This document shows, piece after piece, positions 51,691 through 60,952 of a stretch of 64,000 bases of DNA; positions within the stretch are counted from its first letter, which is position 1, and every line of letters begins with the position of its first letter. Below the pieces are notes generated by a model. The model had not been told where the DNA came from. It did no database searches and saw only the letters and a list, made by a program, of their open reading frames with translations. The stretch comes from Croceibacterium xixiisoli (lineage in GTDB: Bacteria; Pseudomonadota; Alphaproteobacteria; Sphingomonadales; Sphingomonadaceae), in NCBI RefSeq assembly GCF_009827305.1, contig NZ_WTYJ01000004.1, forward strand, positions 124,001 to 188,000. The letters run 5' to 3'. The position numbers and the translations under genes were made by a program.

Positions 51691-52322
51691 CGCAGCGCTC
51701 CCATCAGATAGACAAAGGTGAAGACGCCGATCCAGATGACGTCGAGGAAGTGCCAGAACATCGACAGGCACATCACCCGCCGCTTGTTGGCGGGGATCAG
51801 CCCGTGGCGGCCCAGCTGCACCAGCAGCGTCACCAGCCAGATGATGCCGAAGGTCACATGCAGCCCGTGGGTGCCGACCAGCGTGAAGAAGGCCGACAGA
51901 AACGCGCTGCGCTGCGGCGTGGCTTCCAGATGGATCAGATGGCTGAATTCATACAGCTCGATCCCCAGGAAGGCGGCGCCGAACAGCCCTGTCACGGCCA
52001 GCCAGATCTGCACCAGCCGTAGCCGGTTCTGCTGCAGGCCGATCAGTGCGAAGCCATAGGTCAGCGATGACAGCAACAGCATCGCGGTGTTGATCGCGAT
52101 CAGATTGAGATCGAACAGATCCTTGGGCGATGGGCCGGCGGCATAATTCGCCCCCAGCACCGCATAGCAGGCGAACAGGATCGCGAAGATCAGGCAGTCG
52201 CTCATCAGATAGATCCAGAAGCCCAGCATGGTGCTGTGGCCTTCGGGATGGGCGTGCTCTTCCAGTTCGTAGAACCGGACGGGCTCACCCTCTGCGGCGG
52301 GGGAGATGTGGGTCGTGCTCAT
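51687..52322 (-). CDS. cyoC: Cytochrome bo3-type quinol oxidase subunit III
   Basis: Subunit of 211 residues with five membrane helices; MLGFWIYLMSDCLIFAILFACYAVL and HGLHVTFGIIWL are typical of CyoC. ATG 52322 is the best start, five bases after the CyoB stop. Confidence 0.94.
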   Translation of the reverse strand: MSTTHISPAAEGEPVRFYELEEHAHPEGHSTMLGFWIYLMSDCLIFAILFACYAVLGANYAAGPSPKDLFDLNLIAINTAMLLLSSLTYGFALIGLQQNRLRLVQIWLAVTGLFGAAFLGIELYEFSHLIHLEATPQRSAFLSAFFTLVGTHGLHVTFGIIWLVTLLVQLGRHGLIPANKRRVMCLSMFWHFLDVIWIGVFTFVYLMGALR

Positions 52323-52326
52323 GCGA

Positions 52327-54357
52327 TCAGGCTCCACCCGCCAAGTGTCGGGATTGCAGCAGCGTCAGCTGCTCGGTCCGCGCATCTTCCATGGCGGCCA
52401 CAGTGGCGGCCGGAATGTGGAAATCGCGCTTGTAGTTGAACGTATGCATGATGGCCCCGCCGATGATCGCCAGGAAGCTGGCGCCCACCAGCCACCAGAT
52501 ATGCCAGACCAGCGCAAAACCCATCACCAGCGCCAGGCCCGAAAGGATGACGCCAGCGCCCGTGCTGCTGGGCATGTGGATGTCGCGGAATCCGGTGACA
52601 GGGCGCTGATGGCCGCGTTCCTTCATGTCGTGCCAGGCATCCAGATCGTGGATCACCGGGGTGAAGGCGAAATTGTAATCCGGCGGCGGGGAGGTGGTTG
52701 CCCATTCCAGCGTGCGGCCATTCCACGGATCGCCGGTTTCATCGCGCAGCTGATCACGCTTCCAGATGCTGACCGCGAACTGCACCAGCATGGCCAGGAT
52801 GCCGGCGCCGATGACCACCGCGCCGAAGGCGGCGATCATGAAGAAGATCTGCAGCGATCCATCATCGAACACCCGCATGCGTCGGGTCACGCCCATCAGC
52901 CCCAGAATATAGAGCGGCATGAAGGCCAGCCAGAAGCCGACGACCCAGCACCAGAAGCTGATCTTGCCCCAGAATACATCCAGCTTGAAACCGAAGGCCT
53001 TGGGCCACCAGAAATTGATCGCCGCGAACAGGCCGAACAGCACGCCGCCGATGATCACATTGTGGAAATGCGCCACCAGGAACAGCGAATTGTGCAGCAC
53101 GAAATCGGCCGGGGGTACAGCCAGCAGCACGCCCGTCATCCCGCCGACCACGAAGGTCAGCATGAAGGCGATGGTCCACATCATCGGCAGGTCGAAACGG
53201 ATGCGCCCGCGGTACATGGTGAACAGCCAGTTGAACAGCTTGGCCCCAGTGGGGATCGAGATCACCATGGTGGTAATGCCGAAGAAGCTGTTGACGCTGG
53301 CGCCCGATCCCATGGTGAAGAAATGGTGCAGCCACACGACATAGCTCAGGATCGTGATGCAGACCGTGGCATAGACCATGGAGGTATAGCCAAACAGCCG
53401 CTTGCCCGAAAAGGTCGAGGTGACTTCGGAGAACACCCCGAACAGCGGCAGGATCAGGATGTAGACCTCCGGATGGCCCCAGATCCAGATCAGGTTGACA
53501 TACATCATCGGCGATCCGCCGAAGTCATTGGTGAAGAAATTCGTCCCGGCATAACGGTCCAGGCCCAGCAGGGCGAGAACGGCGGTCAGCACCGGGAAGG
53601 ATGCGACGATCAGGATATTGGCGCACAGGCTGGTCCAGGTGAAGACCGGCATCTTCATCAGGCCCATGCCGGGCGCGCGCAGCTTCAGGATCGTGACGAT
53701 CAGATTGATGCCGGACAGTGTCGTCCCGACCCCGGCGATCTGCAGTGACCAGATATAGTAATCGACCCCGACATTGGGGCTGTAGGCGATGCCCGACAAC
53801 GGCGGATAGGCGAGCCAGCCGGTCTGCGCATATTCGCCAATGAACAGCGACACCATGGTCAGCACCGCGCCGGCTGTCGTCATCCAGAAACTGAAATTGT
53901 TGAGGAAGGGGAAGCTGACGTCGCGCGCGCCGATCTGCAGCGGCACGATATAGTTCATCAGGCCGGTGATGAAGGGCATCGCCACGAAGAAGATCATGAT
54001 CACGCCATGGGCGGTGAAGATCTGGTCATAGTGGTGCGCATTCAGATAGCCTTCAGACCCGCCGAACGCCATCGCCTGCTGCAGCCGCATCATGATCGCA
54101 TCGGCAAACCCACGCAGGAACATCACCAGCCCCAGGATCATGTACATGATCCCGATCCGTTTGTGATCGACGGTGGTGAACCATTCGGACCACAGATAGC
54201 CCCACAGGCGGAACCGGGTCAGCAGGCCGATCACCGCCAGCCCGCCCAGCGCCACCGCGATGAAGGTGCCGATCAGGATCGGTTCGTGCAGCGGTATCGC
54301 ATCGAGAGAGAGGCGCCCGAGAATGGGGCCGGCGACGGGGGCGGGATGCGGCGTCAT
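52327..54357 (-). CDS. cyoB: Cytochrome bo3-type quinol oxidase subunit I
   Basis: Catalytic haem-copper subunit of 676 residues with about 15 helices, haem/copper ligand regions [37 protein letters not shown] and [11 protein letters not shown], and [34 protein letters not shown]. It oxidises ubiquinol, reduces oxygen to water and pumps protons. Contiguous with cyoA and cyoC. Confidence 0.96.
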   Translation of the reverse strand: MTPHPAPVAGPILGRLSLDAIPLHEPILIGTFIAVALGGLAVIGLLTRFRLWGYLWSEWFTTVDHKRIGIMYMILGLVMFLRGFADAIMMRLQQAMAFGGSEGYLNAHHYDQIFTAHGVIMIFFVAMPFITGLMNYIVPLQIGARDVSFPFLNNFSFWMTTAGAVLTMVSLFIGEYAQTGWLAYPPLSGIAYSPNVGVDYYIWSLQIAGVGTTLSGINLIVTILKLRAPGMGLMKMPVFTWTSLCANILIVASFPVLTAVLALLGLDRYAGTNFFTNDFGGSPMMYVNLIWIWGHPEVYILILPLFGVFSEVTSTFSGKRLFGYTSMVYATVCITILSYVVWLHHFFTMGSGASVNSFFGITTMVISIPTGAKLFNWLFTMYRGRIRFDLPMMWTIAFMLTFVVGGMTGVLLAVPPADFVLHNSLFLVAHFHNVIIGGVLFGLFAAINFWWPKAFGFKLDVFWGKISFWCWVVGFWLAFMPLYILGLMGVTRRMRVFDDGSLQIFFMIAAFGAVVIGAGILAMLVQFAVSIWKRDQLRDETGDPWNGRTLEWATTSPPPDYNFAFTPVIHDLDAWHDMKERGHQRPVTGFRDIHMPSSTGAGVILSGLALVMGFALVWHIWWLVGASFLAIIGGAIMHTFNYKRDFHIPAATVAAMEDARTEQLTLLQSRHLAGGA

Positions 54358-54374
54358 GACGATCTCGATTGCGT

Positions 54375-55598
54375 TCAGGAAACGGGGGTGGCGGCAGGAC
54401 GCGTCGAATAGGACCGGGCCGAATAGGGGCCGGTATCATTCAGCGCGGTGCGCGGCAGCACGGGCGTGCTGCCCGGCAGGGACAGGCCGGCGCCAGTCAG
54501 CGGGGCTGGATCGGTTGGCACGCCATCGGGCCGGATGCCGGTATTCATCGGCGTGGCGCAGAAGGCGCCGACCTGGCGCATGCTCCACCGGGCAATCTCC
54601 GTGCTGCCGCGGGCGGCGAATTTGTCATAGGTGACCTGCTGGACATTGTGGATCCCGGCGATCCCGCCACCACCGGCGGCATCGACCGACATCATGTCGT
54701 GCATGCACATCTTGCCCGGTTCCACGCACAGATTGACCACCGCGTCGAACAGTTCCGGATCGACGGCGGCGAACAGGCGCGCCGGTTCCTTCTCGCTCGG
54801 GCGTTCGAGCTGCAGATAGGTCTGGCGGTCCAGCATGCCTTCGGGCGATGCCTTGGCCCGTGCCACCCACTGGTCGAACTCGCCGGCGGGCAGGCTCTTG
54901 ACCGCAAAGCGCATGTTGGAAAAACCGGCGCCAGAATAGTTTGAAGAAAACCCGGTGAAATTGCCCGGCTGGTTCAGCACGGCGTGCAGCTTGGTTTCCA
55001 TGCCCGGCATGGCATAGATCTGCCCTGCCATGGCGGGAACATAGAAGCTGTTCATCACCGATGATGCGGAAATGCGGAACCGGATCGGCCGGTCCACCGG
55101 CACCGCCAGCTCATTGACCGTGGCAATGCCCTGTTGGGGATAGATGAACAGCCATTTCCAGTCGAGCGCGACGACATTCACCTCCAGCGGAGTGACATCG
55201 GCGGCAACCGCCTGGCCCGGCGCCGTACGCGCCAGCGGGCGATAGGGGTCCAGCAGGTGAGTCGCCACCCAGGTCAGCGCGCCCAGACAGATGATGATCA
55301 GCAGCGGCGCCGCCCAGATCACCAGTTCCAGCTGGGTCGAATGGTCCCAGTCGGGGCGATAGGTCGCTTCCTTGTTGGCCGCGCGATAGCGCCAGGCAAA
55401 CAATATGGTCAGCGCCATCACCGGGATGATGATGGTCAGCATCAGCAGGGTCGAAATGACGATCAGATTGCCCTGCTGGCGGGCCACATCCCCGGCCGGA
55501 TCCAGCACAACCATGCCACAGCCGGAAAGCAGCGGCAGAAGGGTCAGAACCGGCAACAACCGGAATCGGGCGGTCGAACGGAGGAAGGACATGGCCAT
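54375..55598 (-). CDS. cyoA: Cytochrome bo3-type quinol oxidase subunit II
   Basis: Subunit of 407 residues: lipoprotein signal with lipidated C27 ([11 protein letters not shown]), two helices and a periplasmic cupredoxin-like domain without CuA ligands, as expected for a quinol oxidase, plus a COX_ARM-like C-terminal stretch. It is the first gene of a seven-gene operon (cyoA-B-C-D, SURF1, regB, regA). The C-terminal tail is longer than in E. coli. Confidence 0.94.
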   Translation of the reverse strand: MAMSFLRSTARFRLLPVLTLLPLLSGCGMVVLDPAGDVARQQGNLIVISTLLMLTIIIPVMALTILFAWRYRAANKEATYRPDWDHSTQLELVIWAAPLLIIICLGALTWVATHLLDPYRPLARTAPGQAVAADVTPLEVNVVALDWKWLFIYPQQGIATVNELAVPVDRPIRFRISASSVMNSFYVPAMAGQIYAMPGMETKLHAVLNQPGNFTGFSSNYSGAGFSNMRFAVKSLPAGEFDQWVARAKASPEGMLDRQTYLQLERPSEKEPARLFAAVDPELFDAVVNLCVEPGKMCMHDMMSVDAAGGGGIAGIHNVQQVTYDKFAARGSTEIARWSMRQVGAFCATPMNTGIRPDGVPTDPAPLTGAGLSLPGSTPVLPRTALNDTGPYSARSYSTRPAATPVS

Positions 55599-55635
55599 AT
55601 CTCGCGCCTAGGCTCGCTTTCAGGGAGCGGACATA

Positions 55636-55648
55636 GGACATTTTGTCC
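55636..55648. promoter_or_regulatory. Dyad in cyoA/MFS divergent promoter region
   Basis: GGACA-TTT-TGTCC, a perfect 5-3-5 dyad 37 bases before the cyoA start in the gap shared with the MFS gene. It could bind a regulator of both. It does not match the RegA consensus I recall well enough to assign. Confidence 0.35.
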
Positions 55649-55781
55649 AATCCCGTGATCGCAATCAATGACGCAGTGGCTGGTTGGAGAATGGGGCAGA
55701 TGCCTCCATAATGCGATTCGCGTATCGGCAAGCTGGCGCTCACTGCCCGGACTGCGGATGTGCCCGATGCAGGACCGATCA

Positions 55782-57128
55782 ATGTCTTCCGATTCCGTGC
55801 CCACCGCCCCGGTTGCCAGCACCCAGATGGAAAAGGATGCGCGCGCGCTGCATGATGATGGCGGCCACCGGATCGACCCGGCGGAAATCGCCATCGGGGT
55901 CGTGATCGGTCGCACCTCCGAATTCTTCGACTTCTTCGTCTATGCCATCGCGTCGGTGCTGGTGTTCCCGCAGCTGGTGTTTCCTTACATGGATCCGCTG
56001 CAGGGCACCTTGTGGTCTTTCGCCATCTTCGCCCTGGCCTTCGTTGCCCGCCCGGTCGGCACGATGATCTTCACCGCCATCGACCGTGCCTATGGCCGGG
56101 GGGCGAAGCTGACGATCGCGCTGTTCCTGCTCGGCGGATCGACCGCCGCCATTGCCTTCCTGCCCGGATATGAGGTGATCGGTGTCGGTTCGGCACTGCT
56201 GCTGTGCCTGTTCCGCATGGGGCAGGGCGTGGCGCTGGGCGGTTCGTGGGATGGCCTCGCCTCGCTGCTGGCGCTCAATGCCCCGGAAAACAAGCGCGGC
56301 TGGTATGCGATGATCCCGCAGCTCGGCGCGCCGTTGGGCCTGATCGTGGCCAGCCTGCTGTTCCTGTTTCTGGTCACCACCCTGCCGGCGGCCGATTTCA
56401 TCGACTGGGGCTGGCGCTATCCCTTCTTCGTGGCCTTCGCCATCAACGTGGTGGCGCTGTTTGCGCGGCTGCGGATCGTGGTCACGCCGGAATATACAGA
56501 ATTGTTCGAAAACCGCGAACTGCAGCCGGCTTCGCTGATCGAAACCGTCCGTGCCGAATGGCGCATCATCGCAATGGGCGCCTTTGCCCCGCTGGCGAGC
56601 TTTGCCATGTTCCACATGGTGACGGTGTTTCCGCTATCATACGTCTTCCTCTTCACCGACGACAGCCCGACCGGCTTTCTGGTGATCGAGGCGGTGGCGG
56701 CGGCCGTGGGCGTGGTGGCGATCTTCGCCTCGGGCTATCTGGCTGATCGCTATGGCCGGCGTACGGTGCTGGGCGCAACGGCAGTGGCCATCGCCGCCTT
56801 CAGCGGCTTCGCCCCGCAATTGCTGGATGCCGGCGAGGTGGGTGAAGCGGTCTTCATGCTGCTCGGTTTCGTGCTGCTGGGCCTGGCCTTCGGCCAGTCT
56901 TCCGGCGCGCTGTCTTCGGCCTTCAGCCCGCAGCATCGTTACACTGGATCGGCGCTGACATCGGACCTCGCCTGGCTGTTCGGCGCCGGCTTCGCCCCGC
57001 TTGCGGCGCTGCTGCTGTCGACCCATTTCGGTCTGCTGTCGGCCGGTGCCTATCTGCTGTCGGGCGCGATCGTCACCATCGCGGCCCTGTGGTTCAACCG
57101 CGAGCTGGGCCGGACAATCGCGGACTGA
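55782..57128 (+). CDS. MFS transporter (metabolite:H+ symporter type)
   Basis: Permease of about 448 residues with 12 helices and an MHS-family pattern: GRTSEFFDFFVYAIASVLVFPQ at helix 1, FAIFALAFVARPVGTMIF and the loop IDRAYGRGAKLTIALFLLGGST, and LADRYGRRTVLGA later. MHS members import organic acids, betaines or amino acids with protons. ATG 55782 follows AGGA; upstream frame ignored. Divergent from the cyo operon. Confidence 0.87.
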   Translation: MSSDSVPTAPVASTQMEKDARALHDDGGHRIDPAEIAIGVVIGRTSEFFDFFVYAIASVLVFPQLVFPYMDPLQGTLWSFAIFALAFVARPVGTMIFTAIDRAYGRGAKLTIALFLLGGSTAAIAFLPGYEVIGVGSALLLCLFRMGQGVALGGSWDGLASLLALNAPENKRGWYAMIPQLGAPLGLIVASLLFLFLVTTLPAADFIDWGWRYPFFVAFAINVVALFARLRIVVTPEYTELFENRELQPASLIETVRAEWRIIAMGAFAPLASFAMFHMVTVFPLSYVFLFTDDSPTGFLVIEAVAAAVGVVAIFASGYLADRYGRRTVLGATAVAIAAFSGFAPQLLDAGEVGEAVFMLLGFVLLGLAFGQSSGALSSAFSPQHRYTGSALTSDLAWLFGAGFAPLAALLLSTHFGLLSAGAYLLSGAIVTIAALWFNRELGRTIAD

Positions 57129-57148
57129 CCGGCCCGGATCCTGCGCGA

Positions 57149-58516
57149 TCAGGTATAGGACAGGCGCGGATCGTCGTAATAGTCATTGATCTGATTGGGG
57201 TTCACATCGGGTTCTCCGGTGCTGCCAAGCAGTACCGGCAGGAAGCTGCGCAGCGGCAGGCTACCCACTGCCGGTGCGGTTTCGGTGTAGATGTTCTGCA
57301 CCAGCAATCCGCCAATCGCCGATTTGTCGGTTGGCAACAGCACCAGCTGCGCTGTCTCGCCATCCCATTCGCGGGTTTCGCGCTCACGCGCGACGGTGGC
57401 ATTGACGCAGCTGTGGCGCAGCACATTGCCAGCATTGCCGATCTCATGGCTCTGCGCTCCGTCATAGATGCTGGTCGTGTGGACCACATGCTGCGGCCCA
57501 TCGGCATGCATGGTGATCTTCGTGCCATCGTCCATCATCAGCGTGCGGCTGGTCACTTCCCAGTCCTTGATATGCTTGCCGTTCAGGTTTTCATGCGGAT
57601 CGCCCCAGACCTCCCAGGTGAAGTGCGCCTTGTCGCCCACCAGCCGGGTCAGGGTGATGGTGTGCTTGTCCAGCTTCATCACCCACATCCCGCTGCGCGA
57701 CCGGTATTCGAACTGTCCCCCGCTCGTCCGCTGCAGCCCGCCCCGGGCGATCCCGTCCGCTTCGCATGTCGCATCGGTTTCCGCCGGCAGAACGGGCAGG
57801 GTGGCGGTATGGGGGATGATGCTGCCGGCAAACTGCCGCCCCAGCGCGGCGCTGGCCACGATCTTTTCCTGTGGTGCCCGGGTGGCACTGCCGGCCTGGG
57901 TGTAGAGATTGCCCAGATAGAGCCAGGAATAATCGGGATGGGAAAATGTCCCGGCCAGATGCCCGGTTTCCCCGTCATGTTCGCCCTGGTCGCGGCTTTC
58001 GGCCACTGTGGTGTTCACTTGGCTGTGCATGATCGTCATGGTCAGCACGTCGATCTCGTGGCTGTTGTCGCCATCATAGATGCTGACGCGCAGCAGATTG
58101 CCGCCCTGTCCCCACATGGTCAGCTTGGCGCCGCCCGGCAGGATCATGCTGCGCCGGTCGCCGGCCCAGCTGCGCAGCTCCTGCCTGCCCAGCAATTCCC
58201 GCGTCCCGCGCGACACATATTGGAAGCCCGCGCCATGCGTCGCCGCCGCCGAAGGTTTCACGGTCAGCGCACCCCCGGCAATTTCCACCCGCCAGCCGCT
58301 CAGCGTGGTGAAGCTGGCCGGCTGCCCCTGCGCTGACTGCACCAGCCGCCCGGCCGGGGTGATGGTAATGGTGGTCGGCGTGGGTGTAGGTATCGGCGCA
58401 ACCTTGGGTTTGTCATCCCCGCATCCGCCCAACAGGGCGATCGCCCCGACGATGGCCGCCATGGCCGTCCATCCCCGCATCCGTGCCGCACGTGCAAGCT
58501 GCATTCCGTTATCCAT
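57149..58516 (-). CDS. Lipoprotein with two related halves (DUF1521-like)
   Basis: Lipoprotein of 455 residues (AIVGAIALLGGCGDD, lipidated Cys near 32) with a Pro/Thr-rich linker. Two homologous segments follow, each with SIYDG-xx-SHEI, then an H-S/C-V-N-(T/A)-T-V-A motif, DGET, and NLYT/NIYT (about residues 145-215 and 330-400). The second half has WEVWGDPHENLNGKH, which recalls the DUF1521 domain, and WVMKLDKHTITLTRL. Function unknown. ATG 58516 follows AGGGGCGG. Confidence 0.75.
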   Translation of the reverse strand: MDNGMQLARAARMRGWTAMAAIVGAIALLGGCGDDKPKVAPIPTPTPTTITITPAGRLVQSAQGQPASFTTLSGWRVEIAGGALTVKPSAAATHGAGFQYVSRGTRELLGRQELRSWAGDRRSMILPGGAKLTMWGQGGNLLRVSIYDGDNSHEIDVLTMTIMHSQVNTTVAESRDQGEHDGETGHLAGTFSHPDYSWLYLGNLYTQAGSATRAPQEKIVASAALGRQFAGSIIPHTATLPVLPAETDATCEADGIARGGLQRTSGGQFEYRSRSGMWVMKLDKHTITLTRLVGDKAHFTWEVWGDPHENLNGKHIKDWEVTSRTLMMDDGTKITMHADGPQHVVHTTSIYDGAQSHEIGNAGNVLRHSCVNATVARERETREWDGETAQLVLLPTDKSAIGGLLVQNIYTETAPAVGSLPLRSFLPVLLGSTGEPDVNPNQINDYYDDPRLSYT

Positions 58517-58604
58517 AACCGCCCCTGTGATCCGATTGTCTACGGATACTATCGGCAGGCGCGCGCCATTCGGATCAGCGATTAAAAACGGCAGTGCTCA
58601 TTCA

Positions 58605-58650
58605 GAGCGATTTCTAAGCAGGTGGAATCACCTGCTGCTCGGAAATCGCG
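58605..58650. repeat. Dispersed dyad repeat R3, copy 2
   Basis: Begins AGAGCGATTTCTAAGCAGG, then CAGGTG-GAAT-CACCTG as an inner hairpin, and ends GAAATCGC. It is related to 17145-17194. It lies just before the terminator of the next minus-strand gene. Confidence 0.55.
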
Positions 58651-58666
58651 GCAAACAAAAGGAAAT

Positions 58667-58702
58667 AGAGCGGCGATCCGATGCAATCGGATCGCCGCTC
58701 TA
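58667..58702 (-). terminator. Terminator of the small hypothetical gene
   Basis: A 16-bp perfect stem (AGAGCGGCGATCCGAT / ATCGGATCGCCGCTCT) with a three-base loop. On the minus strand it is followed by ATTTCCTTTTGTTT and it overlaps the stop codon of the 106-residue gene. Confidence 0.75.
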
Positions 58703-59020
58703 ATCGCCGTTGGTATCGACCATGTAGACCTCGGGCTTGCCGCGCGACGAGGGGTCCCATCCGGCCGCCAACGCGGCCCGCACGCCCCGGGCTGCAATCG
58801 TGTCGTTGATATGCAATCGCCCTCTGGGCATGCCTTTCAACAACCGCTTCGGTGCCGGAAATTCCAGCACGGCCCCCCGCGGCATGTCGTGCTGACGCAG
58901 GGAAACCGTCATGCCCTTCCAGCCATCGGAAGACGACAATTGCGGATCGCTGAGCAGTTCCCAGTCATATTTGGACCCATCGATTTCGACGGTGCCACCA
59001 CGGCCATGTTTATGAAGCAT
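58700..59020 (-). CDS. Small conserved hypothetical protein
   Basis: Protein of 106 residues with no signal peptide: EIDGSKYDWELLSDPQLSSSDGWKGMTVSLRQHD, PKRLLKGMPRGRLHIND and GWDPSSRGKPEVYMV. I recognise the pattern from sphingomonad genomes but know no function. ATG 59020 follows AAGGA with good spacing. Its stop lies inside a strong terminator. Confidence 0.7.
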   Translation of the reverse strand: MLHKHGRGGTVEIDGSKYDWELLSDPQLSSSDGWKGMTVSLRQHDMPRGAVLEFPAPKRLLKGMPRGRLHINDTIAARGVRAALAAGWDPSSRGKPEVYMVDTNGD

Positions 59021-59095
59021 GCCATGTCCTTAGCATGGCAGCCGCCGCACTCCACCCTTCACGCGTGCTCCGGCAGAAGGGGGAATGGCCTTGCC

Positions 59096-59926
59096 TCAGG
59101 CCCCCAGCCATTCGCAGATGATTTCGCCCCGGTGCCCTTCGGGCGCCAACGCCGCCCGCGCGGCTTCCAGCAGGGGCGGCAGATCCTGAGTGAAGGCATA
59201 GGGCGGATTGACGATAAACAGGCCTGCACCATTGTAGATGCCGGGCTGTTCGCTGTCGTAAAGCCAGTGCTCGATCACCAGGAATTTCGGAATGCCCAGC
59301 TTGCGCAGCTGCTCCTTCCATCGCGCATGCGTGATGCGCTCCTTCAGCGGATACCAGATCACCGTCACCCCATGAGCCCATTTGCGGTTCGCGGCGGCGA
59401 GGGTGCGGGCGATGCGCGCGCGCTCGTCCGTCTGTTCATAGGGCGGGTCGACCACGACCACGCCGCGCGCAGTGCGTGGTGGCACCATCGCCAGCCAGAG
59501 CTCATAAGCGTCGCGTTCATGCACGGCCGCGCCGCTGCCGCGCATCACGCCCCGCAGCGTGTCGGCGTCTTCGGGATGCTTTTCGTTCAGGATCAGCAAA
59601 TCCTGCGGGCGCAGCAACTGCGTCAGAAATTGCGGCGATCCGGGGTAGAGCCGTGCTTCATCACCCGCATTCACCGCCCGCACGGCGGCGCGATAATCGT
59701 CCAGCAGGGGGTTCGTGCCGGCAAAGGCCCGCAGCACGCCCTGTGTGGCCTCGCCCGTGCGCTGGGCGTCGCTGCCGCCAAGATCATACAGCCCGCAGCC
59801 GGCATGGGTGTCGATCAGCGTCAGCGCGCCCGGTTTTTGCTGCAAGGCCCGTATGAGGGCGATCAGGAGGCTGTGCTTGACGACATCGGCGCTGTTACCG
59901 GCGTGGAAGGAATGGCGATAATTCAT
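59096..59926 (-). CDS. rlmJ: 23S rRNA (adenine(2030)-N6)-methyltransferase
   Basis: Protein of 276 residues matching RlmJ: MNYRHSFHAGNSADVVKHS at the N-terminus, DTHAGCGLYDLG (SAM-binding), YPGSPQF, VVDPPYEQ (catalytic DPPY at 160-163) and VIWYPLK. It methylates 23S rRNA A2030. Starts at ATG 59926. Confidence 0.95.
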   Translation of the reverse strand: MNYRHSFHAGNSADVVKHSLLIALIRALQQKPGALTLIDTHAGCGLYDLGGSDAQRTGEATQGVLRAFAGTNPLLDDYRAAVRAVNAGDEARLYPGSPQFLTQLLRPQDLLILNEKHPEDADTLRGVMRGSGAAVHERDAYELWLAMVPPRTARGVVVVDPPYEQTDERARIARTLAAANRKWAHGVTVIWYPLKERITHARWKEQLRKLGIPKFLVIEHWLYDSEQPGIYNGAGLFIVNPPYAFTQDLPPLLEAARAALAPEGHRGEIICEWLGA

Positions 59927-60007
59927 TGTAACTCGAAGATCCTGACGGCTGGCCTTTAGACGAGCTGCCGGACCTTCTGCAAAGCGAAGTTGGGTGCTGC
60001 CGGGGCA

Positions 60008-60952
60008 TCAGCTGGACTGGGGTTCGCCTTCGGAAGTGGCTGGCGCGGAAAAATTGATCGAACTCACCCGGTTCCGCCCGGCATGCTTGCTGCGATACAG
60101 CTCGTCATCGGCATGCTTGATCCACAGATCGGGCGACAAATCGCGGGTGCAGCGGGCGGTGGCGATGCCCATGCTGATCGTCACGCTGGAACTGACGTTG
60201 GATCCTTCATGCGGAATGTCGAGCGCGCTGATCTGCTGGCGGATCTCGCTCGCCACCTCCAGCGCGGCATCGGCATCGGCGCCCGGCAGGATGCAGGCGA
60301 ATTCCTCCCCGCCATAGCGGGCCGGAACATCGGATGCGCGCCGCAATGCGCGGGACAGGGCCGATGCCACCATCACCAGGCAACGGTCACCTTCCAGATG
60401 GCCATAGGTGTCGTTGAACTGCTTGAAGAAATCGATGTCCAGCAGGATCACCGACAGCCAGTCGCCGGTGCGGGCTAGGCGCGATGTTTCAGTGTTGAGC
60501 GCCTGTTCCATTCGCCGGCGGTTGCTCAGCCCGGTCAGGGCATCGGTCACTGCCATTTCAGCCAGCCGGTCGCGCAGTCGCTTCAGCTCGATATGGTTGT
60601 TCACGCGGGCCCGAAGGATCACCGGCTGTATAGGCTTGGTCACATAATCGATCGCGCCCAGTTCCAGCCCGCGCACCTCATCCGCCGTGTCACCCAGCCC
60701 AGTGGTGAAGATCACCGGGACATCGGCCAGCAGCGGTTCCTTCTTCAGCTGTTCGCAGACCTCGAACCCGCTCATGTTCGGCATCAGCACGTCGAGCAGG
60801 ATCAGATCGGGATAGATCGTGCGGGCAACATCCAGCGCCTGTTGTCCCGAGGTTGCAAAACTGATCTCGAAATCATCTTCGAGAATGGCGTTGATGATCT
60901 CGATATTGGATATTTCATCATCGACGATCAGGACGGTTGATCTACCGGTCAT
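60008..60952 (-). CDS. Response regulator with GGDEF domain (PleD/WspR-like)
   Basis: Protein of 314 residues: a receiver (VLIVDDE, phosphoacceptor D in LILLDVLMPNMSGF, K in YVTKPIQP) followed by a GGDEF domain with GGEEF active site (ARYGGEEFACILPG) and a DALTGLSNRRRMEQAL start. Activation by phosphorylation should raise cyclic di-GMP. Its ATG overlaps the stop of the hybrid kinase by four bases, so the kinase is its likely partner. Confidence 0.93.
   Translation of the reverse strand: MTGRSTVLIVDDEISNIEIINAILEDDFEISFATSGQQALDVARTIYPDLILLDVLMPNMSGFEVCEQLKKEPLLADVPVIFTTGLGDTADEVRGLELGAIDYVTKPIQPVILRARVNNHIELKRLRDRLAEMAVTDALTGLSNRRRMEQALNTETSRLARTGDWLSVILLDIDFFKQFNDTYGHLEGDRCLVMVASALSRALRRASDVPARYGGEEFACILPGADADAALEVASEIRQQISALDIPHEGSNVSSSVTISMGIATARCTRDLSPDLWIKHADDELYRSKHAGRNRVSSINFSAPATSEGEPQSS

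Noticed and set aside
52306-53748. Long plus-strand frame of 480 codons across cyoB
   Set aside because: It is the complement of cyoB, with His/Gln/Asp-rich sequence and no recognisable domain.
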